DNA of 64,000 nt from Streptomyces sp. S.PB5 (GCF_030403745.1 NZ_JAQMWP010000006.1:310001-374000), one strand, 5' to 3'; shown: positions 37,213 to 46,216, counted from the first letter of the stretch. The notes: generated from the letters alone by a model not told the origin. Numbers and translations: made by a program.

Positions 37213-37680
37213 TCATCGGGTACGGCCGCTGAGCCATGGGCTGAGCCCGACCAGGATGAACTCCTTGTGCACGCGGTCGCCCGGCAGCGGGACCATCAGG
37301 AAGTTGCCCGGCGGGAAGCGGCGCGACTTGACCCAGGCACGGCCGTCGTAGAGGGCACGCAGGAAGGCGGGCACGTCGTCGCGGGCGATGTCGGGGCATT
37401 CGATGCCGTCGACGGTGATCAGCGCGTCGTCGTCCGGGAACAGCCGGACGTCCACCCGGGGGCGGCCGCCGAGCTCGACGTATGCCTCATGGGGCAGGGA
37501 GCCGTCCGGGTCCGCGGTGACGCCGACGCCCGCAGAGGTGCGGCGAGAGGTCTGGTCGGCGCCGATGTCGTGGGTGACCTCGATCTCGAGGGCGTACTCG
37601 GCCGCGAGGGCGCGGAGCGCGGTGACGGCGGCCTCGGTGGTGGGCAGATGGTTCCCTCGGTGGTCCATACCACTGATCAT
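37213..37680 (-). CDS. Hypothetical protein, about 155 residues
   Basis: I do not recognise the family. It is a soluble, acidic/mixed protein with an alpha-beta look (EIEVTHDIGAD, VDVRLFPDDDALITVDGIE, PAFLRALYDGRAW), without signal or membrane segment. ATG 37680 or 37668 may be the start; neither has a clear ribosome site. It begins 14 bp after the stop of kptA on the same strand, so the two are probably co-transcribed and may be functionally linked. Confidence 0.7.
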   Translation of the reverse strand: MISGMDHRGNHLPTTEAAVTALRALAAEYALEIEVTHDIGADQTSRRTSAGVGVTADPDGSLPHEAYVELGGRPRVDVRLFPDDDALITVDGIECPDIARDDVPAFLRALYDGRAWVKSRRFPPGNFLMVPLPGDRVHKEFILVGLSPWLSGRTR

Positions 37681-37693
37681 GCCGGAAGCCGGT

Positions 37694-38242
37694 TCAGTGC
37701 GGCTCGGGAAACCGCAGGTACTCCGGCGGCACCGCCTTGGTCAGCCACACCCCGTTCGCGCTGACGTGGAAGACATGGCCGTCGCGGTGCATCGCGCCCG
37801 TGTCCACGGAGAGCACGACGGGCCGGCCGCGGCGGGCGCCGACACGGGTCGCCGTCTCCCGGTCGGGCGAGAGGTGGACGTCGTGGCGGTTCATGGGCCT
37901 GAGACCCTCGGCGCGGATCGCGTCCAGGAAGCGGTCCACGGTCCCGTGGTAGAGGTACGGCGGCGGGGTGGACGGGGGCAGTCCAAGGTCCACCTCGATG
38001 CTGTGCCCCTGGCTGGCGCGGATCCGGCTGCCCTCGATCGCGAAGCGCTTCTTGTCGTTGGCCGCGACGACGTGGTCCAGCTCCTCGCGGGTGAACCGGA
38101 AGTTGTGCGCGGCGGCCGCGGCGATCAGTACGTCGATCTCGACCCAGCCGGCCGCGTCGAGCTCCAGCCCGATCCGCTCGGGCTGGTGGCGCAGATGCTT
38201 CGAGAGGTACTTCGACACCTTCACGGTGCGTCTTTCGTCCAT
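37694..38242 (-). CDS. kptA: RNA 2'-phosphotransferase KptA (Tpt1 family)
   Basis: A 182-residue Tpt1/KptA enzyme that moves an internal RNA 2'-phosphate to NAD+. The N-terminal lobe has SKYLSKHLRHQPE (family SKxLSxxLRHxP), and the C-terminal ADP-ribosyltransferase-like lobe has YHGT, the RPMNRHDVHLS block and VLSVDTGAMHRDGHVFHVSANGVW. ATG 38242 places the motif 10 residues in. Bacteria lack tRNA-splicing 2'-phosphates, so its in vivo substrate is uncertain. RNA or DNA end capping by ADP-ribose is known for bacterial relatives. Confidence 0.92.
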   Translation of the reverse strand: MDERRTVKVSKYLSKHLRHQPERIGLELDAAGWVEIDVLIAAAAAHNFRFTREELDHVVAANDKKRFAIEGSRIRASQGHSIEVDLGLPPSTPPPYLYHGTVDRFLDAIRAEGLRPMNRHDVHLSPDRETATRVGARRGRPVVLSVDTGAMHRDGHVFHVSANGVWLTKAVPPEYLRFPEPH

Positions 38243-38298
38243 CCGCTCAGCATGACGGGAGAGACGCGCGTCACGCATTTTGTTTTGGCTGGGAGGTT

Positions 38299-38352
38299 TG
38301 ATCCACAACCAAGTCAAGTTATCCACAGGCTACTTGGAGTTTCTGTGGACAA
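38299..38352. promoter_or_regulatory. Cluster of three DnaA boxes
   Basis: TGATCCACA (38299-38307), a perfect TTATCCACA (38319-38327) and, on the other strand, TTGTCCACA (TGTGGACAA, 38344-38352) lie within 54 bp between the merR-type gene and kptA. DnaA here could repress or regulate kptA, or titrate DnaA. Confidence 0.7.
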
Positions 38353-38364
38353 CTCGCTGTCATG

Positions 38365-39303
38365 TCAGCCCTCTTCGTCAAGATCGGCTGGGGGACGCAG
38401 CTTTGACGTGAGCGCGTCCAACCTCCTTGCCCGCACCTCCCGTTCAGCCGCCAACGCGATGAACTCCGCCGCCCGCTCACCCCCAACCAGCCCCTCCACC
38501 GCCCGTATCGTCTCCTCGGGCAGGGCCACCGAGCGTGACGGAAAGTGTGGTTCCGGCACCTCGCCCCCTCCCAGGTGCCGCCGCAGCTGCCGTACCGCCA
38601 ACAGCCGCATCGCCCGCGCGAGTTCCGCGTCCACCGTCTGCTGTGCGAGCGGACGCAGACGCCGTACGAGCGAGGCCGCTTCCGCCGCGTCTGCGTCGGT
38701 CGGGCGGTGCGGTCCGTCGAGGTAGCGGGCGAAGACGTGCTCGGTGGTGAACTCCAGGAAGCGGGCGGCGATGTGCTCGACCTGCCCCCTCAACTCCCGC
38801 AGATGGCCGGAGATCGCGGACAGCGGCACACCGGCGGCATGCAACTCGACCGCCACGGCCAGCTCTTGAGGGCTCGGCACGACGAAGAGGTCCTCGTCCC
38901 CCGGCACCGGCTCCAGCACGCCGAGCTCCACGGCGTCGGCGACGGCCGCGTCGTCGGGGCTGCCGCCGAACCGCTCCTCCAACTCGGCGCGCGAGATCCG
39001 TACCGCCTCCTCGTCGCTCCACGGCCCGTCGACCTCGGCGACCAGCCCGAGCACCCCGCCGAGCCCTCGGCCGGCGTCCCAGGCCTCCAGGAGCTCCTTG
39101 ATGGAGGCCAGGGTGTAGCCGCGGTCGAGGAGGCCGGCGATCTGGCGCAGCCGGACGAGATGGGCGTCGGAGTAGAGGTTGGCCCGGCCGTGCCGCTCGG
39201 GACGGGGGAGCAGGCCGCGGTCCTGATAGGCGCGGATGGTGCGGACCGTGGCCCCGCTGAGGTGGGCCAGGTCCTCGATCCGCATCGTCGGTAGGTCACT
39301 CAT
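38365..39303 (-). CDS. MerR family transcriptional regulator
   Basis: A 312-residue MerR regulator, much longer than metal-responsive MerR proteins. The HTH (RIEDLAHLSGATVRTIRAYQDRGLL) starts near residue 7, with the YTLASIKELLEAW helix after it. The rest is an alpha-helical effector region of unknown ligand. ATG 39303 begins 28 bp after the stop of the EphD-like gene, so it is the last gene of the M24-EphD-MerR transcript and may regulate it. Confidence 0.85.
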   Translation of the reverse strand: MSDLPTMRIEDLAHLSGATVRTIRAYQDRGLLPRPERHGRANLYSDAHLVRLRQIAGLLDRGYTLASIKELLEAWDAGRGLGGVLGLVAEVDGPWSDEEAVRISRAELEERFGGSPDDAAVADAVELGVLEPVPGDEDLFVVPSPQELAVAVELHAAGVPLSAISGHLRELRGQVEHIAARFLEFTTEHVFARYLDGPHRPTDADAAEAASLVRRLRPLAQQTVDAELARAMRLLAVRQLRRHLGGGEVPEPHFPSRSVALPEETIRAVEGLVGGERAAEFIALAAEREVRARRLDALTSKLRPPADLDEEG

Positions 39304-39331
39304 GCAACTGTCCTCGAACAGGCGCCCGTGG

Positions 39332-41086
39332 TTACAGCGGTGGTTCCATCCGTGCGATCGCCCGCAGCGCACGCGGTGCGAACCGGGACAGCAGATGCGC
39401 GCCGCGCGCCTCGGGTGTCACCGGCACCACCGCCTCGTTGCGCACGACCGCTCGCAGGATCGCGTCGGCGACCTTCTCCGGCGGGTAGTTGCGCAGCCCG
39501 TACAGCCGCGCCGACCGCTTCTGGCGCCGCTTCTCCTCGGCGGCGTCGACTCCGGCGAAGCGTGCGGTCGCGGTGATGTTGGTGTTCACGAAGCCGGGGC
39601 AGACCGCGCTCACCCCGATCCCCTGACCGGCCAGCTCCGCGCGCAGGCACTCGCTGAGCATCAGCACCGCCGCCTTGGAGGTGCTGTATGCGGGCAGTGC
39701 CTTGGAGGGCTGGTAGGCCGCCGCGGAGGCGGTGTTGACGATGTGGCCGCCCTGTCCGCGCTCGGCCATCTGCCTGCCGAAGAGTCTGCAGCCGTGGATG
39801 ACGCCCCACAGGTTGACGTCGAGGACCTTTCTCCAGTCCTCCGGGCTGGTGTCGAGGAAGGAGCCGCCGAGGCCGATCCCGGCGTTGTTCACCAGGACGT
39901 CCACCACGCCGTACTCGGCGGCGACTTTCACGGCGAGCTTCTCCATGGCCTGCTCGTCGGAGACGTCGGCCGTCTCCGCCCAGGCCTCGGGGGAGCCGAT
40001 CAGCCGGGACATCTCGGCGGTGCGGGCCGCGGCCTCCGCGTCCCGGTCGACGGCGATCACGCGCGCGCCGGACTCGGCGAACGCATACGCCGTCGCCCGC
40101 CCGATGCCGCTTCCCGCGCCCGTGATCAGCACGAGCTGTCCGCCGAAGCGGTCGGCGTACTTGCCGGTGGTCGCCTCGACGGTCCTGCCGCCCTCGTTGG
40201 CGTTCACGAACTCTCCGATCCAGGCGGCCAGTTGGTCGGGCCGCGAGCGCGGTATCCAGTGCCGGGCGGCCAGGGTGCGCCGGGTCAACTGCGGAACCCA
40301 CTGCTCCAGTTCGTCGTAGAGCCGCTCCGACAGGAACGCATCCCCGAGGGGCGTGATGAGCTGCACGGGCGCGTGCGCGTACGCGTCCCCGCGCGGGCGC
40401 CGCAGCCTCGCCCGGACGTTGTCCCGGTACAGCCACGCCCCGTGCGCGGCGTCCGTGGGCAGCGACGAGGTCGGGTAGCCGTTGCCGGGGACCCGCTCGA
40501 AGCGCTCCAGGAGGCGCGGCCAGGTCTTGCCGAGCGGGCCGCGCCAGGCCAGTTCGGGCAGCACGGGCGTGTGCAGCGCGTACACGTACCAGGACTTGGC
40601 GCCCTGGCCGAGGAGCTGGCCGACCCGGCGCGGGGTGGGGCGCTTGAGGCGGCTGTTGATCCAGTGCCCGAAGTGGTCCAGGGACGGCCCGGACATGGAC
40701 GTGAAGGAGGCGATACGGCCCTCGGTGCGGGCGACGGTGGTGAACTCCCAGGCCTGCACCGAGCCCCAGTCGTGCCCCACCAGATGGACCGGCCGGTCCG
40801 GGCTGACCGCGTCCACCACGGCCAGGAAGTCGTCCGTCAGCTTCTCCAGGGTGTACCCGCCCCGCAGCGGCCGCGGGGCCGTGGAGCGGCCGTGGCCCCG
40901 GACGTCGTACAGCACGACATGGAAGCGGTCGGCCAGCCGGGACGCGACGTGCGACCACACCTCCTTGCTGTCCGGGTAGCCGTGCACCAGGACGACCGTC
41001 GGCCAGGACGGGTCACCGAGCTCGGCGACGCACAGCTCGATGCCGCCGGTCCGTACCCGGCGCTCGCGCGCACCTTCCAGAGCCAT
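39332..41086 (-). CDS. Alpha/beta hydrolase-SDR fusion (EphD-like)
   Basis: A 584-residue two-domain enzyme. Residues 1-300 are an epoxide-hydrolase-type alpha/beta hydrolase with oxyanion motif HGYPDS and nucleophile elbow GHDWGS (Asp nucleophile). Residues 315-584 are a classical short-chain dehydrogenase with TGAGSGIG, NNAG and the catalytic YSTSK. The mycobacterial EphD protein has this same fusion. ATG 41086 lies 8 bp after GGGGGAG; a GTG at 41095 overlaps the upstream stop as GTGA. Substrates are likely lipid-like but unknown. Confidence 0.9.
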   Translation of the reverse strand: MALEGARERRVRTGGIELCVAELGDPSWPTVVLVHGYPDSKEVWSHVASRLADRFHVVLYDVRGHGRSTAPRPLRGGYTLEKLTDDFLAVVDAVSPDRPVHLVGHDWGSVQAWEFTTVARTEGRIASFTSMSGPSLDHFGHWINSRLKRPTPRRVGQLLGQGAKSWYVYALHTPVLPELAWRGPLGKTWPRLLERFERVPGNGYPTSSLPTDAAHGAWLYRDNVRARLRRPRGDAYAHAPVQLITPLGDAFLSERLYDELEQWVPQLTRRTLAARHWIPRSRPDQLAAWIGEFVNANEGGRTVEATTGKYADRFGGQLVLITGAGSGIGRATAYAFAESGARVIAVDRDAEAAARTAEMSRLIGSPEAWAETADVSDEQAMEKLAVKVAAEYGVVDVLVNNAGIGLGGSFLDTSPEDWRKVLDVNLWGVIHGCRLFGRQMAERGQGGHIVNTASAAAYQPSKALPAYSTSKAAVLMLSECLRAELAGQGIGVSAVCPGFVNTNITATARFAGVDAAEEKRRQKRSARLYGLRNYPPEKVADAILRAVVRNEAVVPVTPEARGAHLLSRFAPRALRAIARMEPPL

Positions 41087-41091
41087 GCCGG

Positions 41092-41934
41092 TCACTCCCC
41101 CTCCGCCCAGCGCCGCACATGCGGCAGATCGTCGTCCAGCCAGAACGCGCTCTGTTCGGGGTCCTCGGAGTCGGTGACGACGAGGATCTCCTCGAACTTC
41201 GCGCCCGTGCCCCGGAATCCGAGGTGCGGTTCGACCGCCCACAGGCCCGGCTGCGGCGGATGGTCGGAGAAGCGGTACGGCGACCACAGCGGCGACCAGC
41301 CCTCGCGGTGTCCGTGCAGGGCGTCGGCCGCCAGGCCCTTGAGGGACTGGGTGCCGAACCCGAAGACCTTCGGTGACCAGCGGCGCTGCTTGACCCGGTC
41401 CACCTTGTGGGCGATCACACCGAAGGGGTACGCGCGGTGCCGGTTGGCATAGCCCTGGCGGACCATGAGGCGGTCCACGTCCTCGTAGATCTCGCGCAGC
41501 GACCGACGCTCGCGCACCTCGCGCAGGATCAGCTCGCGGTGCGCGCGGAGGTCGTCCATCAGCTTGTCCTGCACCGGGTTGACGCCCAGCGAGCCCGAGT
41601 AGCCGATGTCCGCCGTGTACCCCTCGTGGACCGGGGCCATGTCGAGGATGAACGGCATCCCCGGCTCCAGGCGGCGGTCGGTTGGGAAGAACTGCAGCGG
41701 GATGCGGAAGTTCACGAACGCCGTGCGGTCACCGAACCAGGCGAAGGGGAGGTGGAACCAGTCCCGCACTCCGCGCTCGCGCAGCCACTCGCGCTGCATC
41801 CGCGCCGCCTCGCGCTCGGTCACCCCGGGTTCCAGACGGGCCGCGACGGCCTCGGCGCACTCGTACGCCAGCCGCTGCACCCTTCTGAATCCCCGCAGTT
41901 CAGCGGTCCGGTCCTCGGTCACTGCCGTCGTCAT
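41092..41934 (-). CDS. M24-family peptidase-fold protein
   Basis: A 280-residue pita-bread-fold protein of the creatinase/methionine aminopeptidase family. Probable metal ligands lie in ILDMAPVHEGYTADIGYSG and in the C-terminal AVEPHLGF. It lacks the N-terminal domain of aminopeptidase P. ATG 41934 is chosen near the domain start; the frame is open upstream. Its stop nearly abuts the EphD-like gene, so the two are translationally linked. It could be a peptidase or a non-peptidase relative. Confidence 0.82.
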   Translation of the reverse strand: MTTAVTEDRTAELRGFRRVQRLAYECAEAVAARLEPGVTEREAARMQREWLRERGVRDWFHLPFAWFGDRTAFVNFRIPLQFFPTDRRLEPGMPFILDMAPVHEGYTADIGYSGSLGVNPVQDKLMDDLRAHRELILREVRERRSLREIYEDVDRLMVRQGYANRHRAYPFGVIAHKVDRVKQRRWSPKVFGFGTQSLKGLAADALHGHREGWSPLWSPYRFSDHPPQPGLWAVEPHLGFRGTGAKFEEILVVTDSEDPEQSAFWLDDDLPHVRRWAEGE

Positions 41935-42189
41935 GCCACTCCGCCCCACCCAGTCCGCGTCGACTGCGCTACGTGTCCGTAACTTGACATCAGCGAATGT
42001 GACAGTTGTTAGAGGCAGCGTCAATAGGCGGGGTCGAGCCTGTGGAAAACTCCCCGGCAGCCGCCCGGCAGGGCTTTCGCGTAGCTCTCAGGCATGGCAT
42101 CCCCTAGGGATCCGTACAACTGGAGTCTGACGCGAAGACAGCTCTGCGGTGTGACGACCGCCGTGGCGCCGGTCACTACTGTCGAAGAC

Positions 42190-43173
42190 GTGACTGTGAT
42201 CGCGACCGAAAGCCTGAGCAAGCGGTTCCCCCGGGTGACCGCGCTTGACCGGCTGACCATGGACATCGGGCCCGGGGTGACCGGACTCGTCGGAGCCAAT
42301 GGAGCCGGCAAGTCCACCATGATCAAGATCCTGCTGGGTCTGTCCCCCGCCACCGAGGGCCGCGCCGAAGTGCTCGGACTCGACGTCGCCACCGACGGCG
42401 GCGCCATCCGCGAGCGCGTGGGCTACATGCCGGAGCACGACTGTCTGCCGCCCGACGTCTCGGCGACCGAGTTCGTCGTCCACATGGCGCGCATGTCCGG
42501 CCTGCCGCCCGCCGCCGCCCGCGAGCGCACCGCGGACACACTGCGGCACGTCGGCCTGTACGAGGAGCGGTACCGCCCCATCGGCGGCTACTCGACCGGC
42601 ATGAAGCAGCGCGTGAAGCTGGCCCAGGCCCTGGTCCACGACCCGCAGCTGGTCTTCCTCGACGAGCCGACCAACGGCCTCGACCCGGTCGGCCGCGACG
42701 ACATGCTCGGCCTCATCCGCCGCATCCACACCGACTTCGGCATCTCGGTCCTGGTCACCTCCCACCTCCTGGGCGAGCTGGAACGCACCTGCGACCACGT
42801 CGTCGTCATCGACGGCGGCAAGCTCCTGCGCTCCAGCTCCACCACCGACTTCACCCAGACCACGACCACCCTCGCCGTCGAGGTCACCGACACCGACCGG
42901 CATCCCGACGGCACCCGCGCGGTGCGCGAGGCGCTCCACGCGCGCGGGGTGGAGGTCCTCGAAGCCGGCAGCGCCCTGCCGGGCTCCGGCCACATCCTGC
43001 TGCTGACCGCACAGGGCGAGGAGACCTACGACGTCGTCCGGGACACGGTCGCCGACCTCGGCCTCGGCCTGGTCCGCATGGAGCAGCGCCGGCACCACAT
43101 CTCGGAGGTCTTCAAGGACGACCGGCAGACCGAGGCACAGCAGCCGAAGGAGGCCGTCAGCCATGGCAATTGA
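42190..43173 (+). CDS. ABC transporter ATP-binding protein (first pair)
   Basis: An ABC-2 type ATPase. Walker A is GANGAGKST, the signature is YSTGMKQR, and Walker B is LVFLDEPTNGLDP, followed by the switch His in SHLLGELE. The start is uncertain: GTG 42190 begins the domain, while GTG 42151 and ATG 42094 are in frame upstream. It overlaps the permease gene by 11 bp. It opens a four-gene operon encoding two ATPase/permease pairs. Confidence 0.88.
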   Translation: MTVIATESLSKRFPRVTALDRLTMDIGPGVTGLVGANGAGKSTMIKILLGLSPATEGRAEVLGLDVATDGGAIRERVGYMPEHDCLPPDVSATEFVVHMARMSGLPPAAARERTADTLRHVGLYEERYRPIGGYSTGMKQRVKLAQALVHDPQLVFLDEPTNGLDPVGRDDMLGLIRRIHTDFGISVLVTSHLLGELERTCDHVVVIDGGKLLRSSSTTDFTQTTTTLAVEVTDTDRHPDGTRAVREALHARGVEVLEAGSALPGSGHILLLTAQGEETYDVVRDTVADLGLGLVRMEQRRHHISEVFKDDRQTEAQQPKEAVSHGN

Positions 43174-44071
43174 GCACCCGGTCACCGGCCCCGCGGGCGA
43201 CCAGACCCGCATCCACAACATCGGCTACCGCAGCTACGACGGCCCCCGCCTCGGCCGCTCCTACGCCACCCGGTCGCTCTACTCGCAGTCCCTGCGCGGC
43301 GCCTACGGCCTCGGCCGCTCGGTGAAGTCCAAGGTGCTGCCGATGCTGCTCTTCGTGGTGATGTGCGTACCCGCGGCCATCATGGTCGCCGTCGCGGTCG
43401 CCACCAAGGCGAGCGACCTGCCGGTCGACTACACGCGCTACGCGATCATCATGCAGGCAGTCATCAGCCTCTACGTCGCCTCCCAGGCCCCCCAGTCGGT
43501 CTCGCGCGACCTACGCTTCAAGACCGTGCCGCTCTACTTCTCGCGGCCCATCGAGACCGCCGACTACGTCCGCGCCAAGTACGCGGCGCTGGCCTCGGCG
43601 ATGTTCATCCTCACCGCGGCCCCGCTGCTGGTGCTCTACGTGGGCGCGCTGCTGGCCAAGCTGGACTTCGCGGACCAGACCAAGGGATTCGCGCAGGGAC
43701 TCGTCTCCGTGGCACTGCTCTCGCTGCTGTTCGCCGGAATCGGCCTGGTCATCGCGTCGGTCACCCCGCGCCGCGGCTTCGGCATCGCCGCCGTGATCGC
43801 CGTCATGACCATCTCCTACGGTGCGGTCTCCACCCTCCAGGCCATCGCCGACGCCCAGGGCAGCAGCAGCGCCGTCCCGTGGATCGGTCTGTTCTCGCCG
43901 GTCACACTCATCGACGGCCTCCAGACGGCCTTCCTCGGGGCGAGTTCGGCCTTCCCCGGCGAGGTGGGCCCGAGCAACGGCGAAGGGGTCGTCTACGTCC
44001 TCGCCGTCCTCGGTCTGATCGCCGCGAGCTACGGCCTCCTGATGCGCCGCTACAAGAAGGTGGGACTGTGA
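43163..44071 (+). CDS. ABC-2 type transporter permease (first pair)
   Basis: A 302-residue permease with about six hydrophobic segments, beginning after a soluble N-terminus of some 45 residues (IHNIGYRSYDGPRLGRSYA). The conserved cytoplasmic part LYFSRPIETADYVRAKYAAL is typical of ABC-2 proteins. It overlaps the upstream ATPase by 11 bp and the downstream one by 4 bp, so stoichiometric synthesis is expected. The substrate is unknown. Confidence 0.87.
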   Translation: MAIEHPVTGPAGDQTRIHNIGYRSYDGPRLGRSYATRSLYSQSLRGAYGLGRSVKSKVLPMLLFVVMCVPAAIMVAVAVATKASDLPVDYTRYAIIMQAVISLYVASQAPQSVSRDLRFKTVPLYFSRPIETADYVRAKYAALASAMFILTAAPLLVLYVGALLAKLDFADQTKGFAQGLVSVALLSLLFAGIGLVIASVTPRRGFGIAAVIAVMTISYGAVSTLQAIADAQGSSSAVPWIGLFSPVTLIDGLQTAFLGASSAFPGEVGPSNGEGVVYVLAVLGLIAASYGLLMRRYKKVGL

Positions 44072-44979
44072 CCACGCTCCAGATCGACCACGTCTCCCGC
44101 TGGTTCGGCAACGTGGTCGCCGTCAACGACATCACCATGACGATCGGCCCCGGCGTCACCGGCCTCCTCGGCCCCAACGGCGCCGGAAAGTCCACCCTCA
44201 TCAACATGATGGGCGGCTTCCTCGCCCCCTCCACCGGCACCGTCACCCTCGACGGCGAGCAGGTGTGGCGCAACGAGGCCATCTACCGGCACATCGGCAT
44301 CGTCCCCGAGCGCGAGGCGATGTACGACTTCCTCACCGGCCGCGAATTCGTCGTCGCCAACGCCGAGTTGCACGGCCTGGGCGCCAAGGCCGCCCAGAAG
44401 GCGCTCGCCACGGTCGAGATGGAGTACGCCCAGGACCGCAAGATCCAGACGTACTCCAAGGGCATGCGCCAGCGCGTGAAGATGGCGAGCGCCCTCGTCC
44501 ACGACCCCTCGCTGCTCCTGCTCGACGAGCCCTTCAACGGCATGGACCCGCGCCAGCGCATGCAGCTCATGGACCTGCTGCGCCGCATGGGCGACGACGG
44601 CCGCACGGTCCTGTTCTCGTCCCACATCCTCGAAGAGGTCGAGCAACTCGCCTGGCACATCGAGGTCGTGGTCGCCGGACGCCACGCGGCCAGCGGTGAC
44701 TTCCGCAAGATCCGCCGCCTGATGACCGACCGCCCGCACCGCTATCTGGTCCGCTCCAGCGACGACCGCGCCCTCGCGGCCGCCCTGATCGCCGACCCGT
44801 CGACGTCCGGCATCGAAGTCGACCTCCAGGAAGGCGCCCTGCGCATCCAGGCCGTCGACTTCGGCCGCTTCACCACGCTGCTGCCCAAGGTCGCCCGCGA
44901 CCACGGCATCCGGCTGCTCACGGTCTCGCCGTCCGACGAGTCCCTCGAGTCCGTGTTCTCGTATCTGGTCGCGGCGTAG
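44068..44979 (+). CDS. ABC transporter ATP-binding protein (second pair)
   Basis: A 303-residue ATPase with Walker A GPNGAGKST, signature YSKGMRQR and Walker B LLLLDEPFNGMDP. GTG 44068 overlaps the upstream stop as GTGA. It is paired with the permease 10 bp downstream. The C-terminal 80 residues form a regulatory domain as in drug or lipid exporters. Confidence 0.9.
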   Translation: MTTLQIDHVSRWFGNVVAVNDITMTIGPGVTGLLGPNGAGKSTLINMMGGFLAPSTGTVTLDGEQVWRNEAIYRHIGIVPEREAMYDFLTGREFVVANAELHGLGAKAAQKALATVEMEYAQDRKIQTYSKGMRQRVKMASALVHDPSLLLLDEPFNGMDPRQRMQLMDLLRRMGDDGRTVLFSSHILEEVEQLAWHIEVVVAGRHAASGDFRKIRRLMTDRPHRYLVRSSDDRALAAALIADPSTSGIEVDLQEGALRIQAVDFGRFTTLLPKVARDHGIRLLTVSPSDESLESVFSYLVAA

Positions 44980-44989
44980 GAGGCCGAAG

Positions 44990-45709
44990 ATGTACGACCC
45001 CACAGTCGCCCGACTCACCTACCGGGCCCTGCTCGGCCGCCGCCGGGCCCTCATCCTGGCGGCCCTGCCCGTCCTGCTGATCGTGATCTCCGTGATCGTG
45101 CGGGGTCTCGTCGGCGCCGACGACCAGACCGCCGCCGACCTGCTGGGCGGCCTCGCGCTCGCCACCATGGTGCCGATCATCGGCGTCATCGCCGGCACCG
45201 GCGCGATCGGCCCGGAGATCGACGACGGCTCGGTGGTGTATCTGCTGTCCAAGCCGATCAAGCGGCCGACGATCATCTTCACCAAGCTGATCGTGGCGAT
45301 CGCCGTGACGATGGTCTTCTCCGCGCTGCCCACCCTGATCGCGGGCTTCATCCTCAACGGCAACGGCCAGCAGATCGCCGTCGCCTACACGGTGGCCGCA
45401 CTGGTCTCCTCCATCGCCTACGCCGCGCTGTTCCTGCTGCTCGGCACGGTCTCCCGGCACGCGGTGGTCTTCGGCCTCGTCTACGCACTGGTCTGGGAGG
45501 CCCTGTTCGGCTCCCTGGTCGCCGGGGCACGCACCCTCAGCGTCCAGCAGTGGTCGCTTGCCGTGGCCCACAAGGTCACCGGCGGAGACCTGGTCACCTC
45601 CGACGTCGGACTGCCCACGGCGACCGTGCTGCTGGTCGCGGTGACCGTCCTCGCCACCTGGTACGCGGGACAGAAGCTCAGGTCGCTGACGCTGGCGGGC
45701 GAGGAGTAG
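44990..45709 (+). CDS. ABC-2 type transporter permease (second pair)
   Basis: A 239-residue permease with six hydrophobic segments. The VVYLLSKPIKRPTIIFTKLIVA stretch between TM2 and TM3 matches the same position in the first permease. A GTAGGAGG ribosome site precedes ATG 44990. It is the last gene of the operon; a two-part hairpin follows directly. Confidence 0.88.
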   Translation: MYDPTVARLTYRALLGRRRALILAALPVLLIVISVIVRGLVGADDQTAADLLGGLALATMVPIIGVIAGTGAIGPEIDDGSVVYLLSKPIKRPTIIFTKLIVAIAVTMVFSALPTLIAGFILNGNGQQIAVAYTVAALVSSIAYAALFLLLGTVSRHAVVFGLVYALVWEALFGSLVAGARTLSVQQWSLAVAHKVTGGDLVTSDVGLPTATVLLVAVTVLATWYAGQKLRSLTLAGEE

Positions 45710-45711
45710 AC

Positions 45712-45749
45712 GCCCGGCTTATTGACGGGGGCTTCACCCCTGTCCGGGC
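45712..45749 (+). terminator. Terminator of the ABC operon
   Basis: GCCCGG (45712-45717) pairs with CCGGGC (45744-45749), and inside it GGGG (45727-45730) pairs with CCCC (45737-45740). It starts 2 bp after the last stop codon. Confidence 0.75.
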
Positions 45750-45789
45750 ACACTGGATCGACGGGGATGCACTGCTAGGAGGAACGGGG

Positions 45790-46023
45790 ATGGCGGACGC
45801 GCACTACGACGGACAGGCACGCTCAGGTGACGACACCTGGGACGACCTCGTCCTGGACGAGGACTTCATACGCTCCGCGGAGACCTCCGAGCCGTCCGCC
45901 CGGGCCCGTATGCTCGCCGCCCGCTGGCGCGACGAGAAGCCCGAACCGCAGCCGTGGCGCTCCGACGAGCCGCCCGCGGGCTGGTTCTTCAGCAAGGCGC
46001 GCCGCAAGTGGTGGAAGCGGTAG
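45790..46023 (+). CDS. Small hypothetical protein, 77 residues
   Basis: A soluble protein with an acidic N-terminal half (DDTWDDLVLDEDF) and a basic aromatic C-terminus (GWFFSKARRKWWKR). No family is recognised, but the strong AGGAGG ribosome site 7 bp before ATG 45790 and the codon bias support it. The charge asymmetry and Trp-rich tail could bind membrane or nucleic acid, which is speculation. It follows the ABC terminator. Confidence 0.75.
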   Translation: MADAHYDGQARSGDDTWDDLVLDEDFIRSAETSEPSARARMLAARWRDEKPEPQPWRSDEPPAGWFFSKARRKWWKR

Positions 46024-46153
46024 GGAAACCCACGGCAGCAGGCGAACACCCGGCCGATTTATTCGGTGGCGCCCAACTCGGCGTACAGGCACGATGGTTG
46101 TGTCCACGCCGGACAGCGACTCCGGCGCCACATTCTGGGAGAGGAGCCGGGCG

Positions 46154-46216
46154 ATGTCCATGCACGACAGTACGTCCAGCTCCCGTCAGGGCAGTCCGCG
46201 GCGGGTTCCGGTGTAG
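46154..46216 (+). CDS. Possible 20-codon Ser-rich leader peptide
   Basis: A short open frame ATG 46154 to TAG 46214 with a strong GGAG ribosome site 7 bp before it. Six of 20 codons are Ser (positions 2, 6, 8, 9, 10, 14). The frame is open further upstream to an ATG at 46094, also Ser-containing, but that start has no ribosome site. Two hairpins and a Ser-type tRNA-like RNA follow within 90 nt. This is the arrangement of ribosome-mediated attenuation, but coding has not been shown and chance is possible. Confidence 0.35.
   Translation: MSMHDSTSSSRQGSPRRVPV

Noticed and set aside
42041..42049. Single DnaA-box-like TGTGGAAAA
   Set aside because: One isolated near-match without neighbours is not enough to call a site.
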